Counted from the stretch's first letter, positions 28,277 through 38,241 are shown. The stretch is 52,609 bases of DNA from Candidatus Melainabacteria bacterium (GCA_018695135.1 JABHOV010000052.1:1-52609), one strand, 5' to 3'. A program made the numbers and translations. The notes: a model not told the origin generated them from the sequence alone.

Positions 28277-28321
28277 GTTTCATGAGTGACTTGAACACTT
28301 GCTATAATCCTTTAAAACAAG

Positions 28322-29089
28322 ATGCTAAACCAAGCCCTCAACTCAAGAAGCAAAAAAGATCAAGATCTTTTTGATAGCATAAGCAAACAGTATTTCAAGA
28401 AAGATTTAAACAAAGCATCAAGAATAGCTCGCAAACATAGACTCATTCAAACCCTAGGCAAGAACAATAAAAAACTAAGAGTATTAGAGCTCGGCTGCGG
28501 AGCTGGTTTTGGAGCCGAGTATCTTCAAGGCTACTATAGTCACTATACAGGAGTGGACTATTCTACTCAATTCATTAATCTTGCCAAACAAAGAAGCCAA
28601 GATCCCCAAGTCACTTGGATCTGTTCAGATTTTCTAGAACTCGATACTGATAATCAATATGATCTCATTTTTATGATTGGAGTTTTGCATCATATGGAAG
28701 ATATCAACGCTGCACTTAGAAAATGCTTTAAACTTTTAGCGCCAGGTGGCATTTTAATAGTTAATGAACCACAGCCAAATAATTTCTTGATTCACAACAT
28801 GAGGAAATTGAGAAAAAAACTCGATAGTCACTACTCTTCAGACCAAGAAGAACTTGAATCCCAGTTTATAACAGATAAATTCAAAGAAGTTGGTCTATGT
28901 GAAATCACAACTAGCCCGCAAGGCATCTTCTCAACTCCTTTTGCAGAGATTAGTTTCAAGCCCGAGTCTTTCTTTGCAGCCTTGGTTCAACAGTTCTGCA
29001 ACTGGGATAAATATTTGGAAAAACATTACCCTAAGATACTAAGTAATTGGACTTGGAATTGTATAGTATCTGGACAAAAAGCTAATTAG
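28322..29089 (+). CDS. Class I SAM-dependent methyltransferase
   Basis: VLELGCGAGFGAEYLQ, YDLIFMIGVLHHMED, LLAPGGILIVNEP. Confidence 0.88.
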   Translation: MLNQALNSRSKKDQDLFDSISKQYFKKDLNKASRIARKHRLIQTLGKNNKKLRVLELGCGAGFGAEYLQGYYSHYTGVDYSTQFINLAKQRSQDPQVTWICSDFLELDTDNQYDLIFMIGVLHHMEDINAALRKCFKLLAPGGILIVNEPQPNNFLIHNMRKLRKKLDSHYSSDQEELESQFITDKFKEVGLCEITTSPQGIFSTPFAEISFKPESFFAALVQQFCNWDKYLEKHYPKILSNWTWNCIVSGQKAN

Positions 29090-30525
29090 TGCTTCAGGCT
29101 GCCCTTAAGCCAAATACACTGAAGTGAACCAGGTCCAACTGATTGATAATGCTTTTGCAGGTAAGATTTTTTCTTATTGTTTAGTGGATCATAAACTTTA
29201 TCCAGAAAAACGATTATGGCTGGCTCAGTTCCTTCCTTTACGACAAAAGGGTCTCTGCCTGTAACTCTACTAATATCAGAATTTTCAAACCAAAAATAAT
29301 CTATGTCTTTATTAAAAACATATGCAGGGCAAGCTCTATGATATGTTGCTATTTTTGCTTCCCTACTAAAATTTTGCAATGCAAAATCAAGAGTATTTTT
29401 CTGACTCAAATACTTAAGATCTGGAGCAGACTTGACTTTTTTAATATTATTAGTAAATATCGCTAGTCCAAGAAGCAACAAAATCACTAGCTTTTTCTGA
29501 CTCATTTTCCTCTTAATTAAATAGTTATTCACACCATTAGCAGTAAAGATAGACATGAAGGGTAAAAATATAATACAGTAATAAGGGAAAAAGCCCTTGA
29601 AGCAACCATAGATTGGCAATAACGTGCAAAGCAGCAATAGTCTAGTTTGGCTTGACTTCAACTGCATCGAAAATACTCCCAAGAGAGTGAAAGAACATAG
29701 TAAAAAATCTTTCAGGAAATTCAAGCTCGTTAATTGCATCCCAATATAGGCATAAGACCGGTTACCAGCAAGAGAGAAGTTAAAGATAGTAGTGTAATAA
29801 AGGAAGTCATTCAATGCTCCTTGAGAATAAAAATAAATACCAAATACTAGATAAACTAATGATACACCAATCGCAATAAATAGACCGATTTGCAATGACC
29901 TAGCTTCTCTCTTTTGATAGTATTCGGAGAGAAGAAAAAGAAATATAGCAAGCAACAATATTATAGATTTAAAGTTACAACAAAGCATTAAACCAAAAAG
30001 ACATCCACTAAGTACAAAAACCCACACTTTTGTAGTTTTTTGGTTTATCACAAAAAGATAGAACCCCAACAAAGCAAATACTGACTGTAAAAGATCAGGT
30101 CTAATCTCAATAGAAGTCGCCTGAATTATATGCCACATCGTAAAGACCATAGTAGTTAGTAAAGCCGAGCTGATTGTCTTCAATAAAAATTTTGCAATCA
30201 AAAAAACTAAAATAAATATCAAGAGACTTGTAAAAAAAGAAGAGTGTCTAAAAATAATTAAAGTATCAAAACTAGCTGGCTCATTAATCTTAGTCAAGAT
30301 GAAGCTATTTAACAGTGTATAAATTGGTCCATGATGATCAAAGAAATCTCTATAAATCATGAGTCCATTAAATTGATTCCATGCATTATGAACATGTTGA
30401 AACTCATCTTCACTAAAAGGCTTTAGGTATATGTTTTGATATATAGCAAAAATATTATTTAGAAGAATTAATATTGGTGAAATAATCCAAAGATTCTTGC
30501 TATCTTTTACCACCAAGCCTCCCAA
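29086..30525 (-). CDS. Multi-pass membrane glycosyltransferase (GT39/ArnT-like)
   Basis: Multiple TM helices; FSEDEFQHVHNAWN with early acidic motif, DFFDHHGPIYTLLNSF, EIRPDLLQ. Confidence 0.75.
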   Translation of the reverse strand: MGGLVVKDSKNLWIISPILILLNNIFAIYQNIYLKPFSEDEFQHVHNAWNQFNGLMIYRDFFDHHGPIYTLLNSFILTKINEPASFDTLIIFRHSSFFTSLLIFILVFLIAKFLLKTISSALLTTMVFTMWHIIQATSIEIRPDLLQSVFALLGFYLFVINQKTTKVWVFVLSGCLFGLMLCCNFKSIILLLAIFLFLLSEYYQKREARSLQIGLFIAIGVSLVYLVFGIYFYSQGALNDFLYYTTIFNFSLAGNRSYAYIGMQLTSLNFLKDFLLCSFTLLGVFSMQLKSSQTRLLLLCTLLPIYGCFKGFFPYYCIIFLPFMSIFTANGVNNYLIKRKMSQKKLVILLLLGLAIFTNNIKKVKSAPDLKYLSQKNTLDFALQNFSREAKIATYHRACPAYVFNKDIDYFWFENSDISRVTGRDPFVVKEGTEPAIIVFLDKVYDPLNNKKKSYLQKHYQSVGPGSLQCIWLKGSLKH

Positions 30526-31255
30526 GCATCATCAATAGAATTTGATAGCAAACTATAAATGGATATGCAAGATTGATAAACGAGTCACCATGTCTTCTCT
30601 TTCTAAAGGTAATAGGGGTTTGAAGAAATCTCATCTTCTTATGACTAGCATCCAATAAAAGTTGTTGAGTGTAATTATAATCACCGTTAAAGTTGAAGCA
30701 TGATAAATATTGTCTATTAAGTCCAAACAAACCTGGCTGACCATCTTTTACATTCCAACCAGTAATAATGCTCATTAATTTATTGAATACTTTATTGCCA
30801 ATCAATCTAATCAAAGGCATTTTGTATTCTATTCCTTGAAACCTATTGCCATAAACCAAATCTGCTTGATCAGTTTCTAGTAACTTCATTAGCTTAAGCA
30901 TGTCTTTTGCTTCATGTTGAAGATCTGCATCTATTTTAATCACAAAATCAGCGCCTTTTATTTTTGCATAATTCAATCCAGCTCTAACAGCAGCTCCTAG
31001 CCCTTTATTGCTAGTATGTGTAATTATTTTATCAACCTCTATATTTTCTAATGTTAGTCCAGTTCTGTCAGTCGATCCATCATTAATAATTATGATTCTT
31101 GTCTTGTATTCATTTTCTAAACTACTAAGCGTTTCTATAATTTCCGAGATAGCTATAGCGATACTAGCTTCTTCATTAAACACAGGTATGAGAACAAATA
31201 GGCTAGGGGCCAAGCCTCCGCAATTCTGTTTCTTTAATACTTCATTTGCTGACAT
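30500..31255 (-). CDS. Family 2 glycosyltransferase
   Basis: LIPVFNEEASIAIAISEI, IINDGSTDRTG, VIKIDADLQHEAKDM. Confidence 0.88.
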   Translation of the reverse strand: MSANEVLKKQNCGGLAPSLFVLIPVFNEEASIAIAISEIIETLSSLENEYKTRIIIINDGSTDRTGLTLENIEVDKIITHTSNKGLGAAVRAGLNYAKIKGADFVIKIDADLQHEAKDMLKLMKLLETDQADLVYGNRFQGIEYKMPLIRLIGNKVFNKLMSIITGWNVKDGQPGLFGLNRQYLSCFNFNGDYNYTQQLLLDASHKKMRFLQTPITFRKRRHGDSFINLAYPFIVCYQILLMMLGRLGGKR

Positions 31256-31444
31256 TGTCTAATATACCTATTTGATAAGTATTAAGATCTTAGCAAGTTA
31301 TAATTTTTGCATCTATACTGAGCAGAAGTGTCAGAATATGGCTTATCCTGAGTCATATTATCTGTAATGCATAGGATTATAGTTATTTGTAATTTCAAAA
31401 ATGGTTGCAATCAGTCTCATAGTACAATCAATAAAGTTTTCAAG

Positions 31445-32209
31445 ATGCATAAAGATATAAAACTAATAAAAGAATATATATCACGTAAATCAACCTACGC
31501 AATAATACCCATCACTTGGAATGAAGGCGAAAAAATAGCAAAGCAAATTGATAGAATGCAATCAATAATTGATTATGCAGATATCATCATTGCCGACAAC
31601 GCTAGTGATGATGGGTCACTAGCAGATGAGTTTCTACAATCCAAAAATATAAGAGCCAAAGTCATCAGCTCAGCAAGGGGCTATGGCAACGCCCTTAGAC
31701 CGGCAATCTCTTACGCCTTAGACCAGGGCTATGAGGGCATTATTACTATAGATGGTAATAACAAAGATGGACCAGAAGCTCTTATCGAAATGACCGAATA
31801 TTTAAAACAAGGCTATGGATTTATCCAAGCCTCACGTTTCATGAAAGATGGGACCCAAAAAAATATGCCACTTGATCGTTTGCTAGCAGTAAAGCTGTTC
31901 ATGATTCCTCTATTTACAATTGCCAGTGGTTTTGCTTACACCGATCCATCCAATGGTTTCAAGGCCTATAGTCGTGAGTTTTTATTAGATACTCGAGTTT
32001 CACCACTGCGAGAGATTTTTCATGATTATCGGTTTCAATATTTTGCCAGCACGCAAGCTCCGCGCCTGGGCTATAAAGTCATCGAAGTCCCAGCTTCTAG
32101 AGTCTATCCAGACCAAGGTAAAACACCAACCAAAATCAGGGGTATTTGGGCACGCTTAACAATAATGTGGCAAATGCTAGAGGCTGCGCTAGGGCGCTAT
32201 AATGTATAA
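31445..32209 (+). CDS. Family 2 glycosyltransferase
   Basis: IPITWNEGEKIAKQID, IIADNASDDGSL, GIITIDGNNKDGPE. Start set at internal Met 31445; track ORF starts at 31367. Confidence 0.82.
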   Translation: MHKDIKLIKEYISRKSTYAIIPITWNEGEKIAKQIDRMQSIIDYADIIIADNASDDGSLADEFLQSKNIRAKVISSARGYGNALRPAISYALDQGYEGIITIDGNNKDGPEALIEMTEYLKQGYGFIQASRFMKDGTQKNMPLDRLLAVKLFMIPLFTIASGFAYTDPSNGFKAYSREFLLDTRVSPLREIFHDYRFQYFASTQAPRLGYKVIEVPASRVYPDQGKTPTKIRGIWARLTIMWQMLEAALGRYNV

Positions 32210-32911
32210 GTGCCTGGTAAACAAAAAATATTTCTGGTAAGTGGCGTAAGTTCAGGCATGGGTAAGGCATTTGCGAAGTTCATCCAAGCCAAAGGACATA
32301 ATCTAATAGCACTAGTTCGCAACAAAACCTCTCTAGTAAATTTCAATTGCGAGCAGATAATTGAATTGGATTATGCTTATCCTGATAGAGTTGAAGCTGC
32401 ATTCCATAACTTCAAAACCAAGATCGATTGCTTTGTCAATTTTGCTGCAATTCTACCTGGTAAGTCATACGATGAATACGATGACAAAAGCCTTGCAGAG
32501 TTAATGAATATAAATGTCATTAGTCCAAGCTTGATAATCAAATCCATCGTTCCTCATATCAAAGAGAATGGTTCTATAATACTCTTAGGTTCTGTCTCTG
32601 CCCAGAAAGGTAGTTATGATGATGCTTACGCCGCAAGCAAAGGAGCTATTCATAGCTTAGTCAAATCATTGGCTTTAAAACTCGCGCCTCAAATTCGCGT
32701 AGTGGGGCTTGCACCAGCTTTATGCAACAATACGAGAATGACACAAGAGCTAGTTCCAGGTCGTTACCAGCGTAATCTAGAGACAATTCCACTAAAGCAA
32801 GCTGCAGAAGTCGAAGATATAGCCCAGATTGCATATTTCCTAAGCTCTGACAGTTCCAAATTCATAACTGGTTCTATGCTTGATGTCAATGGAGGGCAAT
32901 ATTTGAGATGA
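32210..32911 (+). CDS. Short-chain dehydrogenase/reductase
   Basis: FLVSGVSSGMGKAFAKF, YAASKGAIHSLVKSLALKLAP, C-terminal FITGSMLDVNGGQ. Confidence 0.9.
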   Translation: MPGKQKIFLVSGVSSGMGKAFAKFIQAKGHNLIALVRNKTSLVNFNCEQIIELDYAYPDRVEAAFHNFKTKIDCFVNFAAILPGKSYDEYDDKSLAELMNINVISPSLIIKSIVPHIKENGSIILLGSVSAQKGSYDDAYAASKGAIHSLVKSLALKLAPQIRVVGLAPALCNNTRMTQELVPGRYQRNLETIPLKQAAEVEDIAQIAYFLSSDSSKFITGSMLDVNGGQYLR

Positions 32912-33993
32912 TCTATGATGTTGCAATTATTGGCGCCGGTATTTTTGGAATAGAGCTAGGACTTCTACTTGCTAGAAAAAACCTTAAAGTAATTATTCTA
33001 GAAAAAGAAAATAATATTTGCATGAGAGCATCTGCAAATAATCAAGCAAGAGTGCACAATGGCTACCACTATCCACGTTCTCGCGAGACATTAGTTGCTT
33101 CACACCGTCACTACAACAGGTTCCTAAGGGAATTTCATGATTGCATCAATTCAGATTTCACCAACTTGTACGTTTTAGCAAAAGACTCTCAAGTAAGCTC
33201 TGAAAATTTCAAGGCTCTCTGTGATCATCACGGACTTTATTGTAAAGAAGTTAATAGCCTCTATAAAGAATATTTCAATTTTGATTTAATTGACGATGTT
33301 TACTTAAGCCAGGAACTTGTTTTTGACATCAATAAAATCAGAAACAAACTTTTAGAGCAGCTAATGGAAGCGGGTATTGAGCTACGCTTAAACACCAGGA
33401 TAGAAGACCTAGACATTGCTCCAATTATCAAATTATCTTCTGCAAATGAAAGCTTTACATGTAAACAGGTTTTCAATGTGACCTATGCCAGCATAAATAA
33501 CTTACTCAAGAAACAGGACTTCGAAATTTTCCGTTTGAAATATGAGCTTGCTGAGATTTGCTTAGTTGATGTGCCAAAAGAACTGCAACAACTGGGAGTC
33601 ACAATTATGGATGGACCATTCTCTTCGATTCTTCCTTTCCCTACAACAAAGCAGCACTCGCTAAGTCATGTCAAATACAGTTCTCACATAAAATGCTACG
33701 CCAAAGATGGTCTACCTCCATCTTATGAAATGATTCCCGAAAAACTCAGCAGCAATTTTGATTTAATGAAAAATGATATTGCTCGTTTCATTCCAGCCTT
33801 AAGCAAAATGCAATACCAAGAATCATTCTATGAAACCAAAGCTCTTCTTGAAGCGCACGAAATTGATGATGGCAGACCGATATTAATAAAACAACATTGC
33901 GATAATTTCAGCTCCATCCTAGGATCCAAAATGGATAATATTTACGATCTCGAGCTTCAATTAGACAATGTTTTAGATTGCCAAATGCACTGA
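32908..33993 (+). CDS. FAD-dependent oxidoreductase (DAO-like)
   Basis: YDVAIIGAGIFGIELGLLLARKNLKVIILEKE Rossmann motif; ATGA overlap with the SDR. Confidence 0.87.
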   Translation: MIYDVAIIGAGIFGIELGLLLARKNLKVIILEKENNICMRASANNQARVHNGYHYPRSRETLVASHRHYNRFLREFHDCINSDFTNLYVLAKDSQVSSENFKALCDHHGLYCKEVNSLYKEYFNFDLIDDVYLSQELVFDINKIRNKLLEQLMEAGIELRLNTRIEDLDIAPIIKLSSANESFTCKQVFNVTYASINNLLKKQDFEIFRLKYELAEICLVDVPKELQQLGVTIMDGPFSSILPFPTTKQHSLSHVKYSSHIKCYAKDGLPPSYEMIPEKLSSNFDLMKNDIARFIPALSKMQYQESFYETKALLEAHEIDDGRPILIKQHCDNFSSILGSKMDNIYDLELQLDNVLDCQMH

Positions 33994-35411
33994 AAGGGTT
34001 CAGGTCCTATTCGTTGATAGTGCTTTTGGAAATAAGCATGCCTGTCTCGAGTCCGCTCATCATCAAAGACCGGCATAAAAGCAACTATTGGTCGTTCAGT
34101 GAGTTCTAACTTATCAAACTCTTGAAGATCAAAAGGGTCTTTCCCTGATACTCTAGCAATGTCATAGCTTTCAAACCAAAAATAATCAATATCATTATTA
34201 AAAATATAGGCGGGGCAAACCCGGCGATATGCAGCAATTGCCTGATCTCTACTGAAATGCTCTACGGCAAACTCAAGTGTCTTTTTCTGACCCAGATATC
34301 TCCGGCTCTCAACAAGTCTCGTTTTCCTTATATTGTTAGTCACCAAAGCCAATCCAATCAAAAATAGAATCACTAAGCGTTTTCCATTAAACTCTTTTTC
34401 AATCAGATAGTGATTAAGTCCTTGAGCTGCGTAGATAGAAATAAATGGCAAGAAAATAATGCAGTAATGAGGAAAAAGCCCATTGAAACAGCCGTAAAGT
34501 GACAATAAGCTACAAACTATCATTAGCCTTTGAGACTTCAACTTCAATCCAAGTGAAAACATCCCCAAGATAGCAGAGAGACAAAGCATAAAATCTTTTG
34601 CAAAATGGATGGCCGTATAGCGTAGTCCCAAATTCCCATAAGACCAATGGTTTGAAAAAAGAAAATTGAATATAGTATTGTAATATAGAAAATCTTTCAA
34701 AGCCCCTTGAGAATAGAAATACATGGCAAATAATCCATAAACAAACAATACTCCAAGTCCAAGGTATAGCCCGCTCTTTAATATCCGAGCTTCACGCTGC
34801 ATGTAATATTCATATAGAAAAAAGAGAGCGAGTGCTACTAGCAATATTATAGATTTAAAATTGCAAGAAATCATCAGACCAAAGCAGCAGCCACTAAGCA
34901 TCAAACGTAGAACTTGCTTAGAATTCAAATTCCGAATGAGAATATAGAAGCCTAGTAAAGCAAACACCGTCTGTAGAAGATCGGGTCTAATCTCAACTGC
35001 AACAGATTGGCTAATATGCCACATAGTAAACACCGTTGTGCTCAAGAGGGCTAAACTTCGCTTCTTTAAAAAAACTTTCGCAATTAAAAAAATCAAACAG
35101 AGAATTAACAAAGTAGAAAAAAAAGAGTAATGCCTAAAAATAATCAAAGTCTCAAAGCTTGCTGGGCTATCAAATTTGCTCAATAAGAAGCTATTGAATA
35201 AAGTGTAGAGAGGTCCATGATGTTCAAAGAAATCTCGATAAACCAACAAGCCATTGAAGTGATTCCATGCGTTATGCACATGCTGCAAACTATCTTGGTG
35301 AAAAGCCTTAGTGTATATGCTTAAATATATAGCAATAATATTATTGAGAAGAATTAATCCAGGCACAATAGTCCAAAGCTTCTTGTTGTTTTTCATCAGA
35401 AGGTCTCCCAT
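33957..35411 (-). CDS. Multi-pass membrane glycosyltransferase, paralog of 29086..30525
   Basis: Closely matching layout and motifs (HVHNAWNHFNGLLVYRDFFEHHGPLYTLFNSFLLSK). Confidence 0.75.
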   Translation of the reverse strand: MGDLLMKNNKKLWTIVPGLILLNNIIAIYLSIYTKAFHQDSLQHVHNAWNHFNGLLVYRDFFEHHGPLYTLFNSFLLSKFDSPASFETLIIFRHYSFFSTLLILCLIFLIAKVFLKKRSLALLSTTVFTMWHISQSVAVEIRPDLLQTVFALLGFYILIRNLNSKQVLRLMLSGCCFGLMISCNFKSIILLVALALFFLYEYYMQREARILKSGLYLGLGVLFVYGLFAMYFYSQGALKDFLYYNTIFNFLFSNHWSYGNLGLRYTAIHFAKDFMLCLSAILGMFSLGLKLKSQRLMIVCSLLSLYGCFNGLFPHYCIIFLPFISIYAAQGLNHYLIEKEFNGKRLVILFLIGLALVTNNIRKTRLVESRRYLGQKKTLEFAVEHFSRDQAIAAYRRVCPAYIFNNDIDYFWFESYDIARVSGKDPFDLQEFDKLELTERPIVAFMPVFDDERTRDRHAYFQKHYQRIGPEPFQCIWQSKTLSN

Positions 35412-35461
35412 GCGGCATCTGCTATTTTCATAATATTGATTGAGTTTTGCATGAATATCAT

Positions 35462-35486
35462 ATTGTCAAAAGTCTTCTTTGACAAT
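35462..35486. promoter_or_regulatory. Inverted repeat upstream of the arylsulfotransferase-like gene
   Basis: ATTGTCAAA - 7 nt - TTTGACAAT. Confidence 0.45.
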
Positions 35487-35579
35487 AATACTACTTAATT
35501 TACAGATTCATAGACTTGCTATCTATGTTAAAATCACTTTTGGTTATCAAAGAAAAGAGCTTTATAACAAACAAAAACG

Positions 35580-36893
35580 ATGTTTAAGAAAATTGAATTA
35601 TGGATAGTTGCTCTTCTACTTGTTCTTTTTTCAATGATCTTAATTAGCTATGCTGCTTTTTTACAACTGACGCTAACAAAAGCCCCAAGCCAATATTCGA
35701 AGCTAGAGCAAGCTGCTCTATTTATTGCAGATATCCCAAGCAACTTCAGGAAAATAATTGGCGCAAGTGCAGGCAATCCTTTGATACTTAGGACCCAAGT
35801 AAACCAGCTCAATAACTACAAGAAGGGCTACTTGCTGGTATCTGCTTTTAGTAAAAAGCACGGGACCAATATTGTCTATCTCTATGACCTGAAACGTGAA
35901 GCAAGAATTCATCAATGGCTGCCACCTATCAAACAAATCCAAGCCCAAATCAAAAACAATAAATCTGCAAGGATGGAAGCCGTCAATTTCAGAACCCTGC
36001 ATCCACTCGTGAGCAAGGATGGAACGATTGTCTTTAGCAATGGCAGAGGTCCATTGGTCAAGCTTGATGTTTGCAGTAATCTAGAATGGGTAAGTGATAG
36101 ATATTTTCATCATTCAATCGAACTCAACTCTAGAGGCAACCTTATTGTGCCGATTGTCACAGAATCTAAACAAAACTATTTTACAGAACTTGCAGGACCG
36201 GACGCCAATCCCGGTAATTTTCAAGATGATGCTTTTGCGGAAGTTTCAATGGAGAATGGCAAGGTCCTAAGTGAAACATCAATAACGAAGATTTTAATAG
36301 AAAATAAATATCACAACTTAGTTCTTCAATCACTGTCTGTGACTGATGATTTAATTCATTTAAATGATGCTGAGCCTATCAATTTCACTGATGGTTTTGT
36401 TCGGGAAGGAGACATAATGCTAAGCATGAGAAATACTTCTTCAGTGGCCTTATATCGTCCAAGCATGAGCAAGATAGTCTGGCTAAAACAGGGTCCTTGG
36501 AGACAGCAACATGATATTGATTACCAGGGGAATGGAGTCTTTACTATTTTTGGCAATGACAGTTACCAAAACCGTTCGCTAAGAGGCTACTCTATAATTT
36601 ATTCTTATGACATGAAGGCTGCTAGTGCAACTGAATTCTTAGCTTTAAAAGAACCTGCAATTTTTGCAGGAACTGAGGGTTTGCATCAAATCATCTCGGC
36701 AAATAGAATCTTCATAGAGGAAACTAACAAAGGCATAATCCATATCATGGACAGAGAAGGGCAAGACCAGTTAAGATATATAAGTAAGTTCAATAATTCA
36801 TATCATAGTGGACTACATTGGTCTAGATTTATCAATGACGAAGATTTGATTTCAAGTGTCAAAGAAGCGAAGGCAAATTCATGTCCAAATTAA
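35580..36893 (+). CDS. Membrane-anchored arylsulfotransferase-like protein
   Basis: N-terminal TM anchor; HHSIELNSRGNLIVPIV and QHDIDYQGNGVFTIFGNDS resemble ASST-type beta-propeller motifs. Confidence 0.6.
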   Translation: MFKKIELWIVALLLVLFSMILISYAAFLQLTLTKAPSQYSKLEQAALFIADIPSNFRKIIGASAGNPLILRTQVNQLNNYKKGYLLVSAFSKKHGTNIVYLYDLKREARIHQWLPPIKQIQAQIKNNKSARMEAVNFRTLHPLVSKDGTIVFSNGRGPLVKLDVCSNLEWVSDRYFHHSIELNSRGNLIVPIVTESKQNYFTELAGPDANPGNFQDDAFAEVSMENGKVLSETSITKILIENKYHNLVLQSLSVTDDLIHLNDAEPINFTDGFVREGDIMLSMRNTSSVALYRPSMSKIVWLKQGPWRQQHDIDYQGNGVFTIFGNDSYQNRSLRGYSIIYSYDMKAASATEFLALKEPAIFAGTEGLHQIISANRIFIEETNKGIIHIMDREGQDQLRYISKFNNSYHSGLHWSRFINDEDLISSVKEAKANSCPN

Positions 36894-37105
36894 AAATCCT
36901 AACAGTAATCATTTGCAGCATAGCGGCCCTCCCGGTTCAGGCTTATATCGGTCCTGGTATGGGCGGAGGGCTTATTACAGCAACAATAGGCGTCGTTGTC
37001 GCAATCTTGTCTTCTTTGTTAGGAATTATATACTTCCCCATCAAAAGGTTTTTTGAAAACAGAAAACGCAAGAACCAAACCAACAAAGCTAATGCAAAAC
37101 TATAG
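36881..37105 (+). CDS. Small membrane protein
   Basis: MSKLKILTVIICSIAALPVQAYIGPGMGGGLITATIGVVVAILSSLLGIIYFPIKRFF; overlaps both neighbouring genes. Confidence 0.75.
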   Translation: MSKLKILTVIICSIAALPVQAYIGPGMGGGLITATIGVVVAILSSLLGIIYFPIKRFFENRKRKNQTNKANAKL

Positions 37106-38090
37106 CTCTATACAAAAATTCTTGCATCAAATAGTCTTAGGCAATTCTTTCTTGGCTAGATCTTTATTTGAGATGGAGAAATCTTTATTTCATAAAAAAG
37201 ATGAGATCATAAGCAATGCTGAACATGTTTTCATCACAGGTTTACCAAGATCAGGAACTACTATACTGCTCAAAGCTCTTTATGAGACAGGAGATTTTGC
37301 TTCATCAACTTATGCAGATATGCCATTTGTCTTAGCGCCAAATTTATTCAAGCAATTTTCAAGCAAATCAAACTTACAAACTAAAGAGAGAGCTCAACAA
37401 GATGGCATAGAGCTTGATTTAACTTCCCCAGAAGCTTTTGATGAGGTTTTCTTCAAGGCTTTCACACAAGATGAGTCTCACGAGGAGCTACAAGCTTTTG
37501 TCTCACTCATCTTGAAGAAATATCAAAAAAAAAGATATTTAAGCAAAAACAATCTAAATTATCAACGTATTGAATTAATCAGCTCAGTTTTCCCTAATGC
37601 AAGATTCTTAATTCCATTTAGAGAGCCATTGCAACATGCTTATTCATTACTAAAGCAACATCAGCATTTTTACAAATTACAAAAGCAAGATAGTTTTGTT
37701 TTGGAATATATGAATTTACTCGGACATCATGAGTTTGGATTAAACCATATAGCTTGGAACCCAGCCCAGCAATACACAGATCCTTTTAGTCTTAGTTACT
37801 GGCTAGAACAATGGTGTATGTTCTATCAAAACATTCTCAAAGACAAGTCAAAACAATCAAGCCTCGTTTCTTATTCAAGGCTATGTGAAAGCCAAGAATA
37901 TAGACAAGCCTTGGTCACAGAACTAAAACTAACAGAGTTGACAACCGTCTTCAAGCTTGCACAAGCAGATATTCAAGAAGACTATGACAGAGATCTGTAT
38001 GATAAGTCTAACGAGATTTATCAAATCCTCAATTTGAGTAGTACGTGTAAAAGTTTAGGTGACCTAAGTCCCTACAAAGTACAATCATGA
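37092..38090 (+). CDS. Sulfotransferase-family protein
   Basis: HVFITGLPRSGTTILLKAL PAPS-binding-like P-loop, FLIPFREPLQHAYSLLKQH. Start at internal Met 37092 preferred over 37053. Confidence 0.8.
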   Translation: MQNYSSIQKFLHQIVLGNSFLARSLFEMEKSLFHKKDEIISNAEHVFITGLPRSGTTILLKALYETGDFASSTYADMPFVLAPNLFKQFSSKSNLQTKERAQQDGIELDLTSPEAFDEVFFKAFTQDESHEELQAFVSLILKKYQKKRYLSKNNLNYQRIELISSVFPNARFLIPFREPLQHAYSLLKQHQHFYKLQKQDSFVLEYMNLLGHHEFGLNHIAWNPAQQYTDPFSLSYWLEQWCMFYQNILKDKSKQSSLVSYSRLCESQEYRQALVTELKLTELTTVFKLAQADIQEDYDRDLYDKSNEIYQILNLSSTCKSLGDLSPYKVQS

Positions 38091-38241
38091 AAATATCGCT
38101 CACCCACTCTCTGTTACTGCATCAGTTTTTTCGAGTAATCACAGTCTGAAGCGCTATGTGAGGATCGATGACTGTAAACAGTCCTCACAAATATTTTCAG
38201 ATTGCACTTTGTAGGGACTTAGGTCACCTAAACTTTTACAC
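38045..38241. mobile_element. MITE-like element with near-perfect terminal inverted repeats
   Basis: 36-bp perfect IR (38045-38080 / 38206-38241), extended to ~51 bp with one substitution and one indel. Confidence 0.85.
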
